From: Armatimonadota bacterium
Lineage (GTDB): Bacteria; Armatimonadota; Fimbriimonadia; Fimbriimonadales; Fimbriimonadaceae
Assembly (NCBI GenBank): GCA_025360125.1
Contig: JANYCU010000045.1
Span: forward strand, 248,001 to 312,000
Direction of reading: 5' to 3'
Length of the DNA: 64,000 nucleotides
Part shown: positions 17,429 through 24,865 of the stretch, piece after piece
How the letters are laid out: every line of letters begins with the position of its first letter
Numbering within the stretch: the first letter of the stretch is position 1
The notes under the pieces: generated by a model
Told to the model about the DNA's origin: nothing
What the model saw: the letters and a program-made list of their open reading frames with translations, nothing else
Database searches by the model: none
Program-made: the position numbers and the translations under genes

Positions 17429-18260
17429 TGCCGAAGTAGATCAGTCAGGCAATAATAAGACATTTGAAGGGCGATATAAGCCGTTCGGCAGCGCTCTGTC
17501 GTCTGCGGGATCAGGGGGTCTTTTTCGTTGGGGCGGCACGTTCGGATATCGTCGCACGGGCCTTAGTCAGTCAGATCACTACATGCGCGCGAGACACTAT
17601 GCTACTGTCGGCGGGCAGTGGACCTCATTAGATCCAATTCTCCATTTTATAGCCACTAGATTGGGAAGCGGTGGGGTTGGCATCAATTCTTCGCTACACA
17701 ATTATACATATTCCTATCCGGTGTCGTCGGTAGATCCATCTGGTTGGGAACCAGAGAGCGGGACTAAAGGGTACAATGATGAAAATCATGGAATTGTAGA
17801 CAATTGCATCCATTTTTGGATGCCATTTCATTTTCCGGGGATTTTCAGTCATCTGGAAGTTCGATTTGACTTTTGTATGGAGATTTTTGATATAACCTGC
17901 TGCCGCCCTCCAGTGGCAAAGCAGTGCCAAGAAGGGAAATTGGTTTTGGAACTAACACTGGGAATTCCAGGTGATCTTGGAATTGATAAAATAGAGGAAG
18001 AAGTAATGCAGGTAATTAAGACCATCGGCAGCATTTTCGCCTCCATGCTAAACATGGGCCTTGCTCAATTACCCATCAAAGACTGCCGAGAACCGGAGCA
18101 CAAATATACATTTGAATTCTGTATTGGAGTTTGTGTGGGGCTCTATACAATTGAATTTTGTGTCGGCACAGATGGCACACATTTAAACAATAAATTTGGA
18201 TGGTGCGGCCTCCCAAGGGTAGATCTTACTGGATCAGCGAGTTTAAAAGATTGTCATTAG
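17417..18260 (+). pseudogene. Displaced Rhs core fragment with second variable tip
   Basis: The reading frame starts abruptly at GSVTAEVD (17418), continues FEGRYKPFGS and YMRARHYATVGG, and runs through the end of the core (SSVDPSGW) to a unique Cys-rich tip of about 170 residues (CCRPPVAKQC, FEFCIGVCVGLYTIEFCVG). It lacks a promoter and shell, which matches orphan rhs-CT cassettes kept downstream of a main rhs gene. An ATG at 17583 could in principle give a 225-residue product. A candidate immunity gene follows at 18278. Confidence 0.75.
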
Positions 18261-18277
18261 TTTATTGTGGTGGAGAG

Positions 18278-18715
18278 ATGTTCGATTCTGAGAAAGTAGA
18301 TTTTTTTTGCTCTACTAAAAGGGGCATTCTTCTCTTTCAATATATGGTGGCAACTTTGATTTGCCTTGGTTTTCCGTTTCTTTTGTTCCCTTCCACATCA
18401 TTGTGGATTAGAATTTCAATTTCTGTTCTTGCCGTAATATCGCTTCTAACATTCGCAATTGTGAACAAATCTGTTGCAAAGGGAGAATTTATAGCTATCC
18501 AAAATGATACTATCTATATTCGAACAGTTAATGGAAAAGAAAGCATAGTAATGGCTAAGGAGATTAAGAATATTGGATTGTGGAAAGGGACCATTGTTGC
18601 ATATGAATTGAGACTTCGAGACGGAAAGAAAATAGATTTACCTGGAGATAGGCTTCGTTTTTTGCAAGCTTACAATTGGATTGAGAAACGCATTAAGATT
18701 CTGGAGAGCGAGTGA
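18278..18715 (+). CDS. Two-helix membrane protein, candidate immunity to second Rhs tip
   Basis: 145 residues from ATG 18278, chosen because of the TGGAGAG just upstream; the longer open frame overlaps the tip gene. Two membrane segments are adjacent (about 20-40 and 45-65). They are followed by a cytoplasmic PH-like beta-rich region (FIAIQNDTIYIRTVNGK, DGKKIDLPG). It starts 17 nt after the orphan tip, as the 76-residue membrane protein does after the first tip. Immunity function is inferred from position. Confidence 0.5.
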   Translation: MFDSEKVDFFCSTKRGILLFQYMVATLICLGFPFLLFPSTSLWIRISISVLAVISLLTFAIVNKSVAKGEFIAIQNDTIYIRTVNGKESIVMAKEIKNIGLWKGTIVAYELRLRDGKKIDLPGDRLRFLQAYNWIEKRIKILESE

Positions 18716-18750
18716 AGGCACGTTCTGGCCATGTTATTCAAAGAGCCACT

Positions 18751-18810
18751 AGCGAGCCACTGCGTGGGCGGAGAAATAATTTCTAACCAGGAGTGGCCTG
18801 TTTAACTGAC
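18751..18810. repeat. Degenerate hairpin repeat, copy 1
   Basis: Reads GCGAGCCACT-(gap)-GGAGTGGCC-GTTTAACTGACC and is about 60 bp long. It is the counterpart of the copy at 19284-19341. The two copies bracket the IS3-like orfA relic and may be the worn ends of an insertion element. Confidence 0.5.
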
Positions 18811-18882
18811 CACCTGCGAAGGTGCGAGGATGACATGTCCACCAAAGTCGAAGGCAGAGGCAGGTTTCTACTTAGTTGCGGT

Positions 18883-18943
18883 ACTCAGTGGGCGGGTTAT
18901 TCTGGGTCGCCAGATCCCACCGAGTATGCGAAGGAAACTTCGC
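18883..18943. other. Two adjacent hairpins (possible structured RNA)
   Basis: ACTCAGTGGG (18883-18892) pairs with CCCACCGAGT (18916-18925) apart from one A/C mismatch. Two nucleotides later GCGAAG-GAAA-CTTCGC (18928-18943) forms a perfect stem capped by a GNRA-type tetraloop. The surrounding ~250 bp has no coding potential. It could be a small RNA or part of a degraded element. Confidence 0.3.
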
Positions 18944-19069
18944 GAGTCTAGTTGCGATTTGTCAGTGGTTAGTGCTCGATCGGACTTTTGAGGGACGAAA
19001 TTTAAGTACATTTTGACCGGTTCCCCTTAAACTGACCAGTTCGTATCTGTAGGATACTAATTAAATCAG

Positions 19070-19249
19070 ATGAGTGCGAAACGTTACAGCAAGGGCCAGA
19101 TTGTGAAGGTTCTTCAGGAAATCGACAATGGAGCGAGCATGGCAGGCGTTGCCAGGTCTCATAAAATGGGGACTGGTCAAAACAACGATCATGGTCAAAT
19201 TCCAAGTTCTAGCCCAAAAAACACCTTAGGACCCAATTGTGAAAAATGA
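19070..19249 (+). pseudogene. IS3-family orfA remnant
   Basis: 59 codons beginning SAKRYSKGQIVKVLQEIDNGASMAGVARSHKMG, the helix-turn-helix start of IS3-type OrfA proteins. After KMG the sequence diverges and no OrfB is present, so this is a decayed fragment. Confidence 0.7.
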
Positions 19250-19283
19250 CCGTTCAGTACTCTTTAATTCCTCTCCTTTTAAC

Positions 19284-19341
19284 GGCGAGCCACTCCGTAG
19301 ACGGAGTAAAACGTCCAATTGGGAGTGGCCCGTTAACCGAC
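19284..19341. repeat. Degenerate hairpin repeat, copy 2
   Basis: Contains a perfect inverted repeat GCCACTCC (19289-19296) / GGAGTGGC (19322-19329) followed by CGTTAACCGAC. It aligns with copy 1 at 18751-18810. Confidence 0.5.
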
Positions 19342-19553
19342 AATGTACGCAGCTCCGAGGTTAAGTAAGTTCGAACATGCAAATACTATGGGGCTGCGAA
19401 GTCGCTGACCAAGTTGTATCCGTAGTCAGTGCGGCCGGAAAGGGCCTGTACGCGTGTCTTTGTGCTATCGAGGTTATGCCCAATTCGGACTTCCAAGGGA
19501 GTTCAGTCCTGTTCTTATGGCAACACTTCACCATGATATTGCACAATTAACTT

Positions 19554-20312
19554 GTGGCAAGGTCTGAAAAGACAAGTAAGGCATCGATCGAACACGTGTC
19601 GATTCAAATTGGATCGTCAGCGGACAGTCTTTTCGCCGCGAGAGACTTCAAAGGACATGGCCATTCGTCCGCATCGAGGCAATTAGCACAATTGGCAAAT
19701 CAAGGGGTGCTGATCCGAGCAGCTAGAGGTTTGTATTACTTGCCAAAAGACACCTTGCTCGGGAAAAGCAGACCTACGCAGTTGGCTGTCTTCGAACGGA
19801 TCTGGGCGGGCAAGTATCGGCCGACACTGACGAGTGCTGCTTATATCTTGGGGCTCACCACTCAAATTCCCGCTAGGCCCCAGTTCGTTCTCTATGCCAG
19901 TCGGCTACCATCCAACTTCGGCGACATTCAAATAACCCTTCGAAGCGGCAAAAGACCTCGCCCTCTTCCAAAGCTGGAAGGAGCATTAATTGAATTCCTT
20001 CGAGACCGAGGAGCTTGTGCCGAGGCTGATCCTCAAGAAACATGCATTCGACTCCAAGAAGTCATCAAAGAATATATGTCAGGAAAAGCATTGTCTTTGC
20101 TTTGCGAAGTAGCCCTGACCGAACCAGCGAAGGTCCGAGCTATCCTAGGAGCATTGCTCGAGTGGTCAGAAACTGACAGGATCCTTTGGGAACGCCTTCG
20201 TTCTTCATTAAATCCCCGATCTCGATTTGATTTTGGTCATTTTTCTCAAATGGAAAACTGCCAGAGGTGGCAAATCAAGCTGGCCGAAATACCAGAAACT
20301 AGTAGTGCCTGA
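19554..20312 (+). CDS. AbiEi/DUF6088-like antitoxin-type transcription regulator
   Basis: 252 residues, GTG start. The N-terminal ~80 residues form the winged-helix module of AbiEi-type proteins: SSASRQLAQLANQGVLIRAARGLYYLP. A DUF6088-like domain follows (TLTSAAYILGLTTQIP, then FGDIQITLRS). In type IV toxin-antitoxin systems the AbiEi antitoxin represses its operon and counteracts a nucleotidyltransferase toxin AbiEii. No AbiEii follows here; the next 280 bp is non-coding and contains an integration-site scar. It is therefore a solitary antitoxin or regulator, possibly left after loss of the toxin. Confidence 0.65.
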   Translation: MARSEKTSKASIEHVSIQIGSSADSLFAARDFKGHGHSSASRQLAQLANQGVLIRAARGLYYLPKDTLLGKSRPTQLAVFERIWAGKYRPTLTSAAYILGLTTQIPARPQFVLYASRLPSNFGDIQITLRSGKRPRPLPKLEGALIEFLRDRGACAEADPQETCIRLQEVIKEYMSGKALSLLCEVALTEPAKVRAILGALLEWSETDRILWERLRSSLNPRSRFDFGHFSQMENCQRWQIKLAEIPETSSA

Positions 20313-20322
20313 AAGACATCTG

Positions 20323-20424
20323 GTCTCTCAAAAGTCTCTCAATTGGTGGAGACATTAAGAGACTTCCAGAGATGTCCACAGATTCAAAACGACACCATTG
20401 AACCTACGAAAACTCCCTTGAGGT
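20323..20424 (+). repeat. Integration-junction repeat, copy 1 (partial)
   Basis: Contains the 11-bp tandem arm motif GTCTCTCAAAA/GTCTCTCAATT, then ACTTCCAGAGA and AGATTCAAAA blocks, then CCTTGAGGT. It aligns with 26621-26722 and 41931-42032, and the spacing from arm to loop is 95 nt in all three. After TTGAGGT this copy diverges, so it lacks the tRNA 3' end. The following ~165 bp before comB shows nothing else. Confidence 0.7.
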
Positions 20425-20592
20425 TGAAATTATTGGAATAGCTGATGGCAAGAAATTTGACATCAATCTTCCCATTTGAGCTGTCAAGTTTGGAAAGCAC
20501 TAATGTTAGCAGATCAAAAACCTAAGCAATCGACATGAACTCCATTCGATATTCCAGGCAATGAAAGGACGCCCATATCACTCGGTGTACGA

Positions 20593-21327
20593 TTGAGTGT
20601 TTACGATCAGGACGGGTTCGACGTTCGATTCGATTGGGGGCGTGGTGGAGCTGAAAGGGCGGTTACTCGCGGTGACGCACTTGTTGTTGTAGATACGTTG
20701 CGATTTGGCACGGCAGTTGTGGCTGCTCTGGCAAAGGGTGGGGTCGTGATTCCTTGTCGTGACGTAGAGGAACAAAGCAGAGCGATTCAACTATCAGGAG
20801 CCACTGAAGTAACAAAAGGCGGTCCAGGGTATTCACTCTGTCCCAATAGTTTTGATGACTTGAAAAGAGGAACGTTGCTTGCCATTGCCTCACCGAATGG
20901 TGCTACGTGCTGTCATATTGGGGCGCGTGGAAACACGGTCATTGTCGCCTCCATCGTCAATGCAAAAGCGGCCGGAGACCATATTGCGAGCCTGCTTACT
21001 AAAAGTGCGGTGACAGTTCTTGCATGTGGTGCACATTGGGATATTCCAAACCCAGATGGTCTACTTAGGTTCGCGACCGAAGATTATTTAGGTGCCGGAG
21101 CAATCATGTCGCACCTGAAATCTTCTCTGTCTCCTGAAGCAGAAATTTGCCGTGCCGCGTATTTAGGAACCCGTGAAAATCTAGCAACAATATTCAGCGA
21201 GTCAGCGAGTGGACGCAAATTGGCTATGCGAGGCCAAGCAGAGGACGTTCTATATGCAGCGCAAGAGAATATCCACATGGTTGTGCCTGTGTTGCGGAAC
21301 GGGTATTTGGTCGAAGTAAATAGCTGA
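20593..21327 (+). CDS. comB: 2-phosphosulfolactate phosphatase family protein (ComB-like)
   Basis: 244 residues from a TTG at 20593. Motifs match the ComB family: VVVDTLRFGTAVVAALAKGG (as VIDVLRATSTIvtAL), then the IASPNGATCCHIG loop (as LSPNGS) and ASIVNAKAAGDHI. ComB hydrolyses 2-phosphosulfolactate in the coenzyme M/sulfolactate pathway, and family members in unrelated bacteria probably act on similar phosphorylated hydroxy acids. No other sulfolactate genes are nearby, so it is cargo of the element bounded by the junction repeats. The family call is good; the physiological substrate is uncertain. Confidence 0.75.
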   Translation: MSVYDQDGFDVRFDWGRGGAERAVTRGDALVVVDTLRFGTAVVAALAKGGVVIPCRDVEEQSRAIQLSGATEVTKGGPGYSLCPNSFDDLKRGTLLAIASPNGATCCHIGARGNTVIVASIVNAKAAGDHIASLLTKSAVTVLACGAHWDIPNPDGLLRFATEDYLGAGAIMSHLKSSLSPEAEICRAAYLGTRENLATIFSESASGRKLAMRGQAEDVLYAAQENIHMVVPVLRNGYLVEVNS

Positions 21328-21396
21328 GGATATTCGCGCCATACGATTCCAGCAGTTTCTGGAAGAATGCCTATTATGGGAATTGATCTTACAAGA

Positions 21397-21831
21397 TCAA
21401 TTCTTTGGTTTTCTTGGTTTGAGGAATTTCTGAACCTTGTATCCGCCCTTGCTGTCTGGCACGATTCTGGCGTTGTTGGCCTTGGTAAATGACTCTAAAA
21501 GCTCGGCCAATTCAGGCGGCACTTCGGCACTGCTTTTGCCTTTAGTAGCAGCTTTGATTCCTGGTGCTTTAGTTGTACGGAGTGCTTTCAGCGCGTCGGC
21601 TTTGCCTTCTTGACCAACCTGTTCCTTTCCTTTGAAGATGGCATGAACCGAAGGAATCGAAAGGAACGCCAAATCATCTTCACCCTTGAGCAAATATGCT
21701 TCGACGCCTTCCAAATGAAACTTCCGAATACCAACGGTGACAATGATCTTAGAGACATTCGCGCTCTTTCTTTTCATGATGAAAAGATCCTGGTTGGATA
21801 GGTTCAGAAGGTTGTTTGTCTGCTTTGGCAC
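21397..21831 (-). CDS. Small conserved protein with basic C-terminal extension (paralogue of 5763-6005)
   Basis: 144 residues. Residues ~1-70 align with the 80-residue protein at 5763 (NNLLNLSNQDLFIMKRKS, IIVTVGIRKFHLEGVEAYLL), which supports the ATG at 21831. The C-terminal half is Lys/Ala-rich (KALRTTKAPGIKAATKGKSS), ends in KPRKPK and could contact nucleic acid. Function unknown. It is convergent to comB. Confidence 0.5.
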   Translation of the reverse strand: MPKQTNNLLNLSNQDLFIMKRKSANVSKIIVTVGIRKFHLEGVEAYLLKGEDDLAFLSIPSVHAIFKGKEQVGQEGKADALKALRTTKAPGIKAATKGKSSAEVPPELAELLESFTKANNARIVPDSKGGYKVQKFLKPRKPKN

Positions 21832-21963
21832 AGAGATATTTTAGCCCAGTTAAATCAGTGCAAAGAAGCAGACCGGTTTCCCCCGACGAAGAGTGGAAAG
21901 CGAGTCGTCTTCTTTGACCTTGAAGACGAGTCCGGCTTGACAATAGTGCCCAAAACGCCAAAG

Positions 21964-21994
21964 TGCCCCCAGTGGTTGAAGCCACTTGGGGGCA
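21964..21994 (-). terminator. Terminator of the phosphotransferase operon
   Basis: TGCCCCCAGTGG and CCACTTGGGGGCA form a strong stem with a short loop, 24 nt past the stop of the isochorismatase-like gene on the minus strand. It is followed by a moderately T-rich tail (ACTTTGGCGTTTTG). Confidence 0.55.
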
Positions 21995-22017
21995 TTTAGT
22001 GCCAGTTCGATTTCGAT

Positions 22018-22575
22018 CTACAGTCTGACTGCTGAGAATTTTTTCATGGTGCTCAGAGCTTTTTCATGATCTGCATCATTTGCCGCAGCACAGCAGTTCG
22101 CCACGATTTCGACTTCGAAATCTCGGTCGTGTGCGTCTCGTGCAGCCGATTCAACCGCAATGTCGGTTGCCACACCGGCAATAAGAACTTTGGTTACACC
22201 CAGATCCTTGAGTATTTGGTCAAGGCCGGTGCCGAAGAAGGCGCTGATTCGCTTTTTCACCAAAACAATATCTCCGTCTTGAGGGGCAACTTCGCTGGCA
22301 AAAGCTGTGGAAGCCGTCTCCTCTTGCAGAATCCCGCCAGCTTTTGCACCGCCGAGCAGTGGGGACGAGCCTGGATGGTCTGAGTAATCTGATGCAAATC
22401 CAAGATGTACGTGGATGATTTTGCCGCCAGCAGCCCTAACTGCTACTTGTTCGGCTGCCAAGTTGCTCAGCGTGTTGTGTCTGGTTACAAAGTCGTAGTA
22501 GCCCTTTCCAGCTAACTTGCCGGAAGCGCCTACGATTTCATTGATGAAGTCGATGCAGATTAGTGCGTTATGCAT
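22018..22575 (-). CDS. Isochorismatase-fold hydrolase lacking the cysteine nucleophile
   Basis: 185 residues, last gene of the five-gene leftward operon, overlapping its upstream neighbour by 8 nt. The fold is clear: ALICIDFINEI (Asp of the triad), then VLVKKRISAFFGT (Lys) and VLIAGVATDIAVESAARDA. In cysteine hydrolases of this family the last motif reads TDxCVxxTAxDA; here the Cys position is Ala. True isochorismatases (EntB, PhzD) also lack this Cys, so the protein may hydrolyse a vinyl ether or act non-hydrolytically. Context suggests it processes the product of the ATP-grasp/His-domain phosphotransferase upstream. Confidence 0.75.
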   Translation of the reverse strand: MHNALICIDFINEIVGASGKLAGKGYYDFVTRHNTLSNLAAEQVAVRAAGGKIIHVHLGFASDYSDHPGSSPLLGGAKAGGILQEETASTAFASEVAPQDGDIVLVKKRISAFFGTGLDQILKDLGVTKVLIAGVATDIAVESAARDAHDRDFEVEIVANCCAAANDADHEKALSTMKKFSAVRL

Positions 22576-23521
22576 GTTGTTTTTCCTCTTGTGTGTTTAG
22601 TTGTTTTTTGTCGGCGAGATGTGTAAATTCCTTCGGCAACCGGGTCATGGGTCTTGCTTGTACTATAGTGATTTCGGCTTTGGCGTCAACTACAAGCTCT
22701 ATATCCTGTGGCATCCCGAAAATGGATTCAATTTCGAGTGAGAGTGCAATGATCTTGTTAAGCACTTCATCTGAAACGGCAAGACGGTTGCGAACGTCAT
22801 CGGGTAGTGCCCTCTTTTTAGAATTGCTGGCTCCTCTCGTGAAGGGATCATATTCGAGTGCGAATTCCTTCCTGCCCACAACTCGCTCCAAAATGCGACC
22901 ATCCTCTCTCAAAAAGGTCACTTCATCCGGACAAATTGATCCATCGACAATAACCGCGCAAGGGCCAATAGCAAGCTCAATACCACCAATTGTGCCATCA
23001 GAAAGCGGGTCGACCGTCATCACAACCGCTGAGGCTGTAGCTGGCACCATTTCCTGTACCAAGACGGTCATCGCGCTGTTGTCGATATAGTGTTCACCTA
23101 CTTCGAACGAATGGAGGCTACGTTCATTAAACAAAGAAGCCCAGCACTGAACTACAGCATCTTTTGCATCCTGCATCGGGACGTTTAGAAAGGATTCGAA
23201 TTGTCCGGCCAGCGAGACTTCTTGGCTATCTTCAGCTACTAATCGGCCATTGGTTACAATGAAACCTGAAGATCGAACCGCCAAATTTGAGTCCGAAGGG
23301 ATATTGCTGAGACCCTCATTCAATGCCGCCACAGTGCACGAAGGCATTTCAATCGTTGAGAAGATTGCTCGAATAGCGTTCGAGTCCCTCGACCACTTTA
23401 TGAGTTCTCCACGAATAGGCTGGACAGCTTCTCGGTAGTGAGTTTCGTCAAGAAAGAAGCCTGATGGGGTCCGAATCCCATACTTCGAGATTTCAATGAG
23501 GTTTAGAGCTTTTCGAGACAT
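22568..23521 (-). CDS. PPDK/PEP-synthase-type ATP-grasp domain as a separate protein
   Basis: 317 residues with a strong GGAGGA ribosome site. Motifs are those of the N-terminal ATP-binding domain of PEP synthase, PPDK and rifampin phosphotransferase: NLAVRSSG, then AGQFESFLNV, VLVQEMVPATASAVVMTVDP and the final IELVVDAKAEITIVQARP. The size (~315) equals that domain alone. The His swivelling domain is encoded by the preceding gene (19-nt overlap), so a normally single-chain enzyme is split here. Expected chemistry: ATP phosphorylates the mobile His, which passes phosphate to a substrate. The substrate-binding part may be the 335-residue protein of the same operon. Confidence 0.8.
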   Translation of the reverse strand: MSRKALNLIEISKYGIRTPSGFFLDETHYREAVQPIRGELIKWSRDSNAIRAIFSTIEMPSCTVAALNEGLSNIPSDSNLAVRSSGFIVTNGRLVAEDSQEVSLAGQFESFLNVPMQDAKDAVVQCWASLFNERSLHSFEVGEHYIDNSAMTVLVQEMVPATASAVVMTVDPLSDGTIGGIELAIGPCAVIVDGSICPDEVTFLREDGRILERVVGRKEFALEYDPFTRGASNSKKRALPDDVRNRLAVSDEVLNKIIALSLEIESIFGMPQDIELVVDAKAEITIVQARPMTRLPKEFTHLADKKQLNTQEEKQHA

Positions 23522-23865
23522 GATTCCTCCAACTCAGCTACGTATTCCTCATCGGCATTGACTAGAACAGTCAGCGCATTACGCAGATTTCCCTTCGCAT
23601 TGTCAACTTGAAGCAACGTGGGCTTTTGGTTTTCCCGGGCCCAAACAGCGGCGTGGGAAAATCGACCGCCGGTCTCGGTTACAACGGCAGATGCTCGGTG
23701 CATGGCAGGCACATACGCTATGTCCGTTTGTGCTGAAATGAGGATGTCTCCTTCGAGCACGTTGTCGAGATCAGTTTCATGTTCGATGACTACTGGACGT
23801 CCAACGGCTTTGCCAGCACATGCACGTCGCCCTGGGTACTTATTTTTTGTTTCTGGATTATTCAT
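23503..23865 (-). CDS. PEP-utilising mobile (swivelling phospho-His) domain protein
   Basis: 120 residues. ETGGRFSHAAVWARE carries the phospho-acceptor His of the family (consensus TxGGxxSHaAixARe), preceded by GDILISAQTDIAYVPAM (as in the GDILVtxxTxPdwxpam strand). This is the complete swivelling domain of PEP-synthase-like enzymes with nothing fused. Together with the ATP-grasp protein it should make a two-protein phosphoryl-transfer device. It overlaps both neighbours (8 and 19 nt), implying equimolar translation. Confidence 0.8.
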   Translation of the reverse strand: MNNPETKNKYPGRRACAGKAVGRPVVIEHETDLDNVLEGDILISAQTDIAYVPAMHRASAVVTETGGRFSHAAVWARENQKPTLLQVDNAKGNLRNALTVLVNADEEYVAELEESCLEKL

Positions 23866-24865
23866 GTCGACTCTTATATTCCGCTAAGTTAAATAAATTC
23901 ATCTTTCCTACGAGCAACTTGATTTGATCCAAGGGAGGTCTTCGCTCAACATGGTGAGCCATTCGGAAGACCATCCCGATCGGTAAACCAACGCACCCCT
24001 TAAAGCTGAATGCAGGTTCGAGAACAAGATTGAGAACGTTCAGGCTCATGATTTTGTCAACAAGAGCAAGGGTTGTAGGCTGGAGCCGAGATAATGCGAG
24101 ACCGTGACTATCTGACTCCAGCCGCTGATCACCGGAGCCTTTTTCAACCAGTGACTGAGGCGGCATCGAGGAATATAGATGCTCTGTTGCAACTAAATTC
24201 CACCGTACGTGCCGTCGCAAGAACTGCCAAGCCGTTGGGTGATGCTGCTCAGAAACATCCATAATTTCGTCTATTGACGGTGGTTGGGGGAATACGCGTC
24301 GGAAATCTTGGAAATCGTTGATCAAACAGGTTTCGGCCGTCCGTATAGGAGCCACGGGAGTACAAAGGTCGAACAATTCGTCCTCAGTACCATGTTCCTG
24401 AAGGAATTGATCTTCAAGCAATTCTATGCGTCGATCGAGACCGTCTGGAGAAGACTTTCCAAATTGACCTCGCAACGACTCTGCAACCAGCGCATCTTCA
24501 TAAATTTCGAAGATTTCCCATTGACTTGATCCGGAAAAGAACTCAAGCGCTTCAAATCCTGTCCAGACAAATCCAAGAGCACTAAATTCGAAGCCGCGAA
24601 GGAAATCAGCATGCGTTCCTGCGACCCAAATACCATGTGGCCATATCGTGTCTCGAATGACATGGCGGTAATAGTCGGTGTGCGAGTAGTACGCCTCTGT
24701 TCCGAAATCTAGAACCGTCTGTAAAAGCCTCTCTCGTCCAAAGATGCTCTCGGATCGCATGATCTCGCCTTCGATTCGGTCGACAATGCCTAGGGCCTCG
24801 GCAGTATGCGGCAACAACTCACCAAGCCAGCCTATTGGAGAAGTTAATCGGCTCATTTGGTTCAT
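23858..24865 (-). CDS. Unknown 335-residue helical protein; possible substrate-binding subunit
   Basis: Start set at ATG 24865, which forms an ATGA overlap with the stop of the HTH gene; the longer open frame begins inside that gene. The sequence is mainly helical, rich in Trp, Phe and His (VIRDTIWPHGIWVAGTHADFLRGFEF, FLRRHVRWNLVATEHLY), without membrane segments or a motif I recognise. In rifampin phosphotransferase a large helical substrate domain sits between the ATP-grasp and His domains. Here a separate protein of comparable type is encoded with both, so I infer a substrate-recognition role. This is a guess from context. Confidence 0.5.
   Translation of the reverse strand: MNQMSRLTSPIGWLGELLPHTAEALGIVDRIEGEIMRSESIFGRERLLQTVLDFGTEAYYSHTDYYRHVIRDTIWPHGIWVAGTHADFLRGFEFSALGFVWTGFEALEFFSGSSQWEIFEIYEDALVAESLRGQFGKSSPDGLDRRIELLEDQFLQEHGTEDELFDLCTPVAPIRTAETCLINDFQDFRRVFPQPPSIDEIMDVSEQHHPTAWQFLRRHVRWNLVATEHLYSSMPPQSLVEKGSGDQRLESDSHGLALSRLQPTTLALVDKIMSLNVLNLVLEPAFSFKGCVGLPIGMVFRMAHHVERRPPLDQIKLLVGKMNLFNLAEYKSRHE

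Noticed and set aside
19554-20312. Calling a complete AbiE toxin-antitoxin system
   Set aside because: No AbiEii nucleotidyltransferase gene is adjacent on either side.
22563-23090. 175-codon plus-strand frame opposite the ATP-grasp gene
   Set aside because: Ser-rich shadow translation of a gene with complete ATP-grasp motifs.
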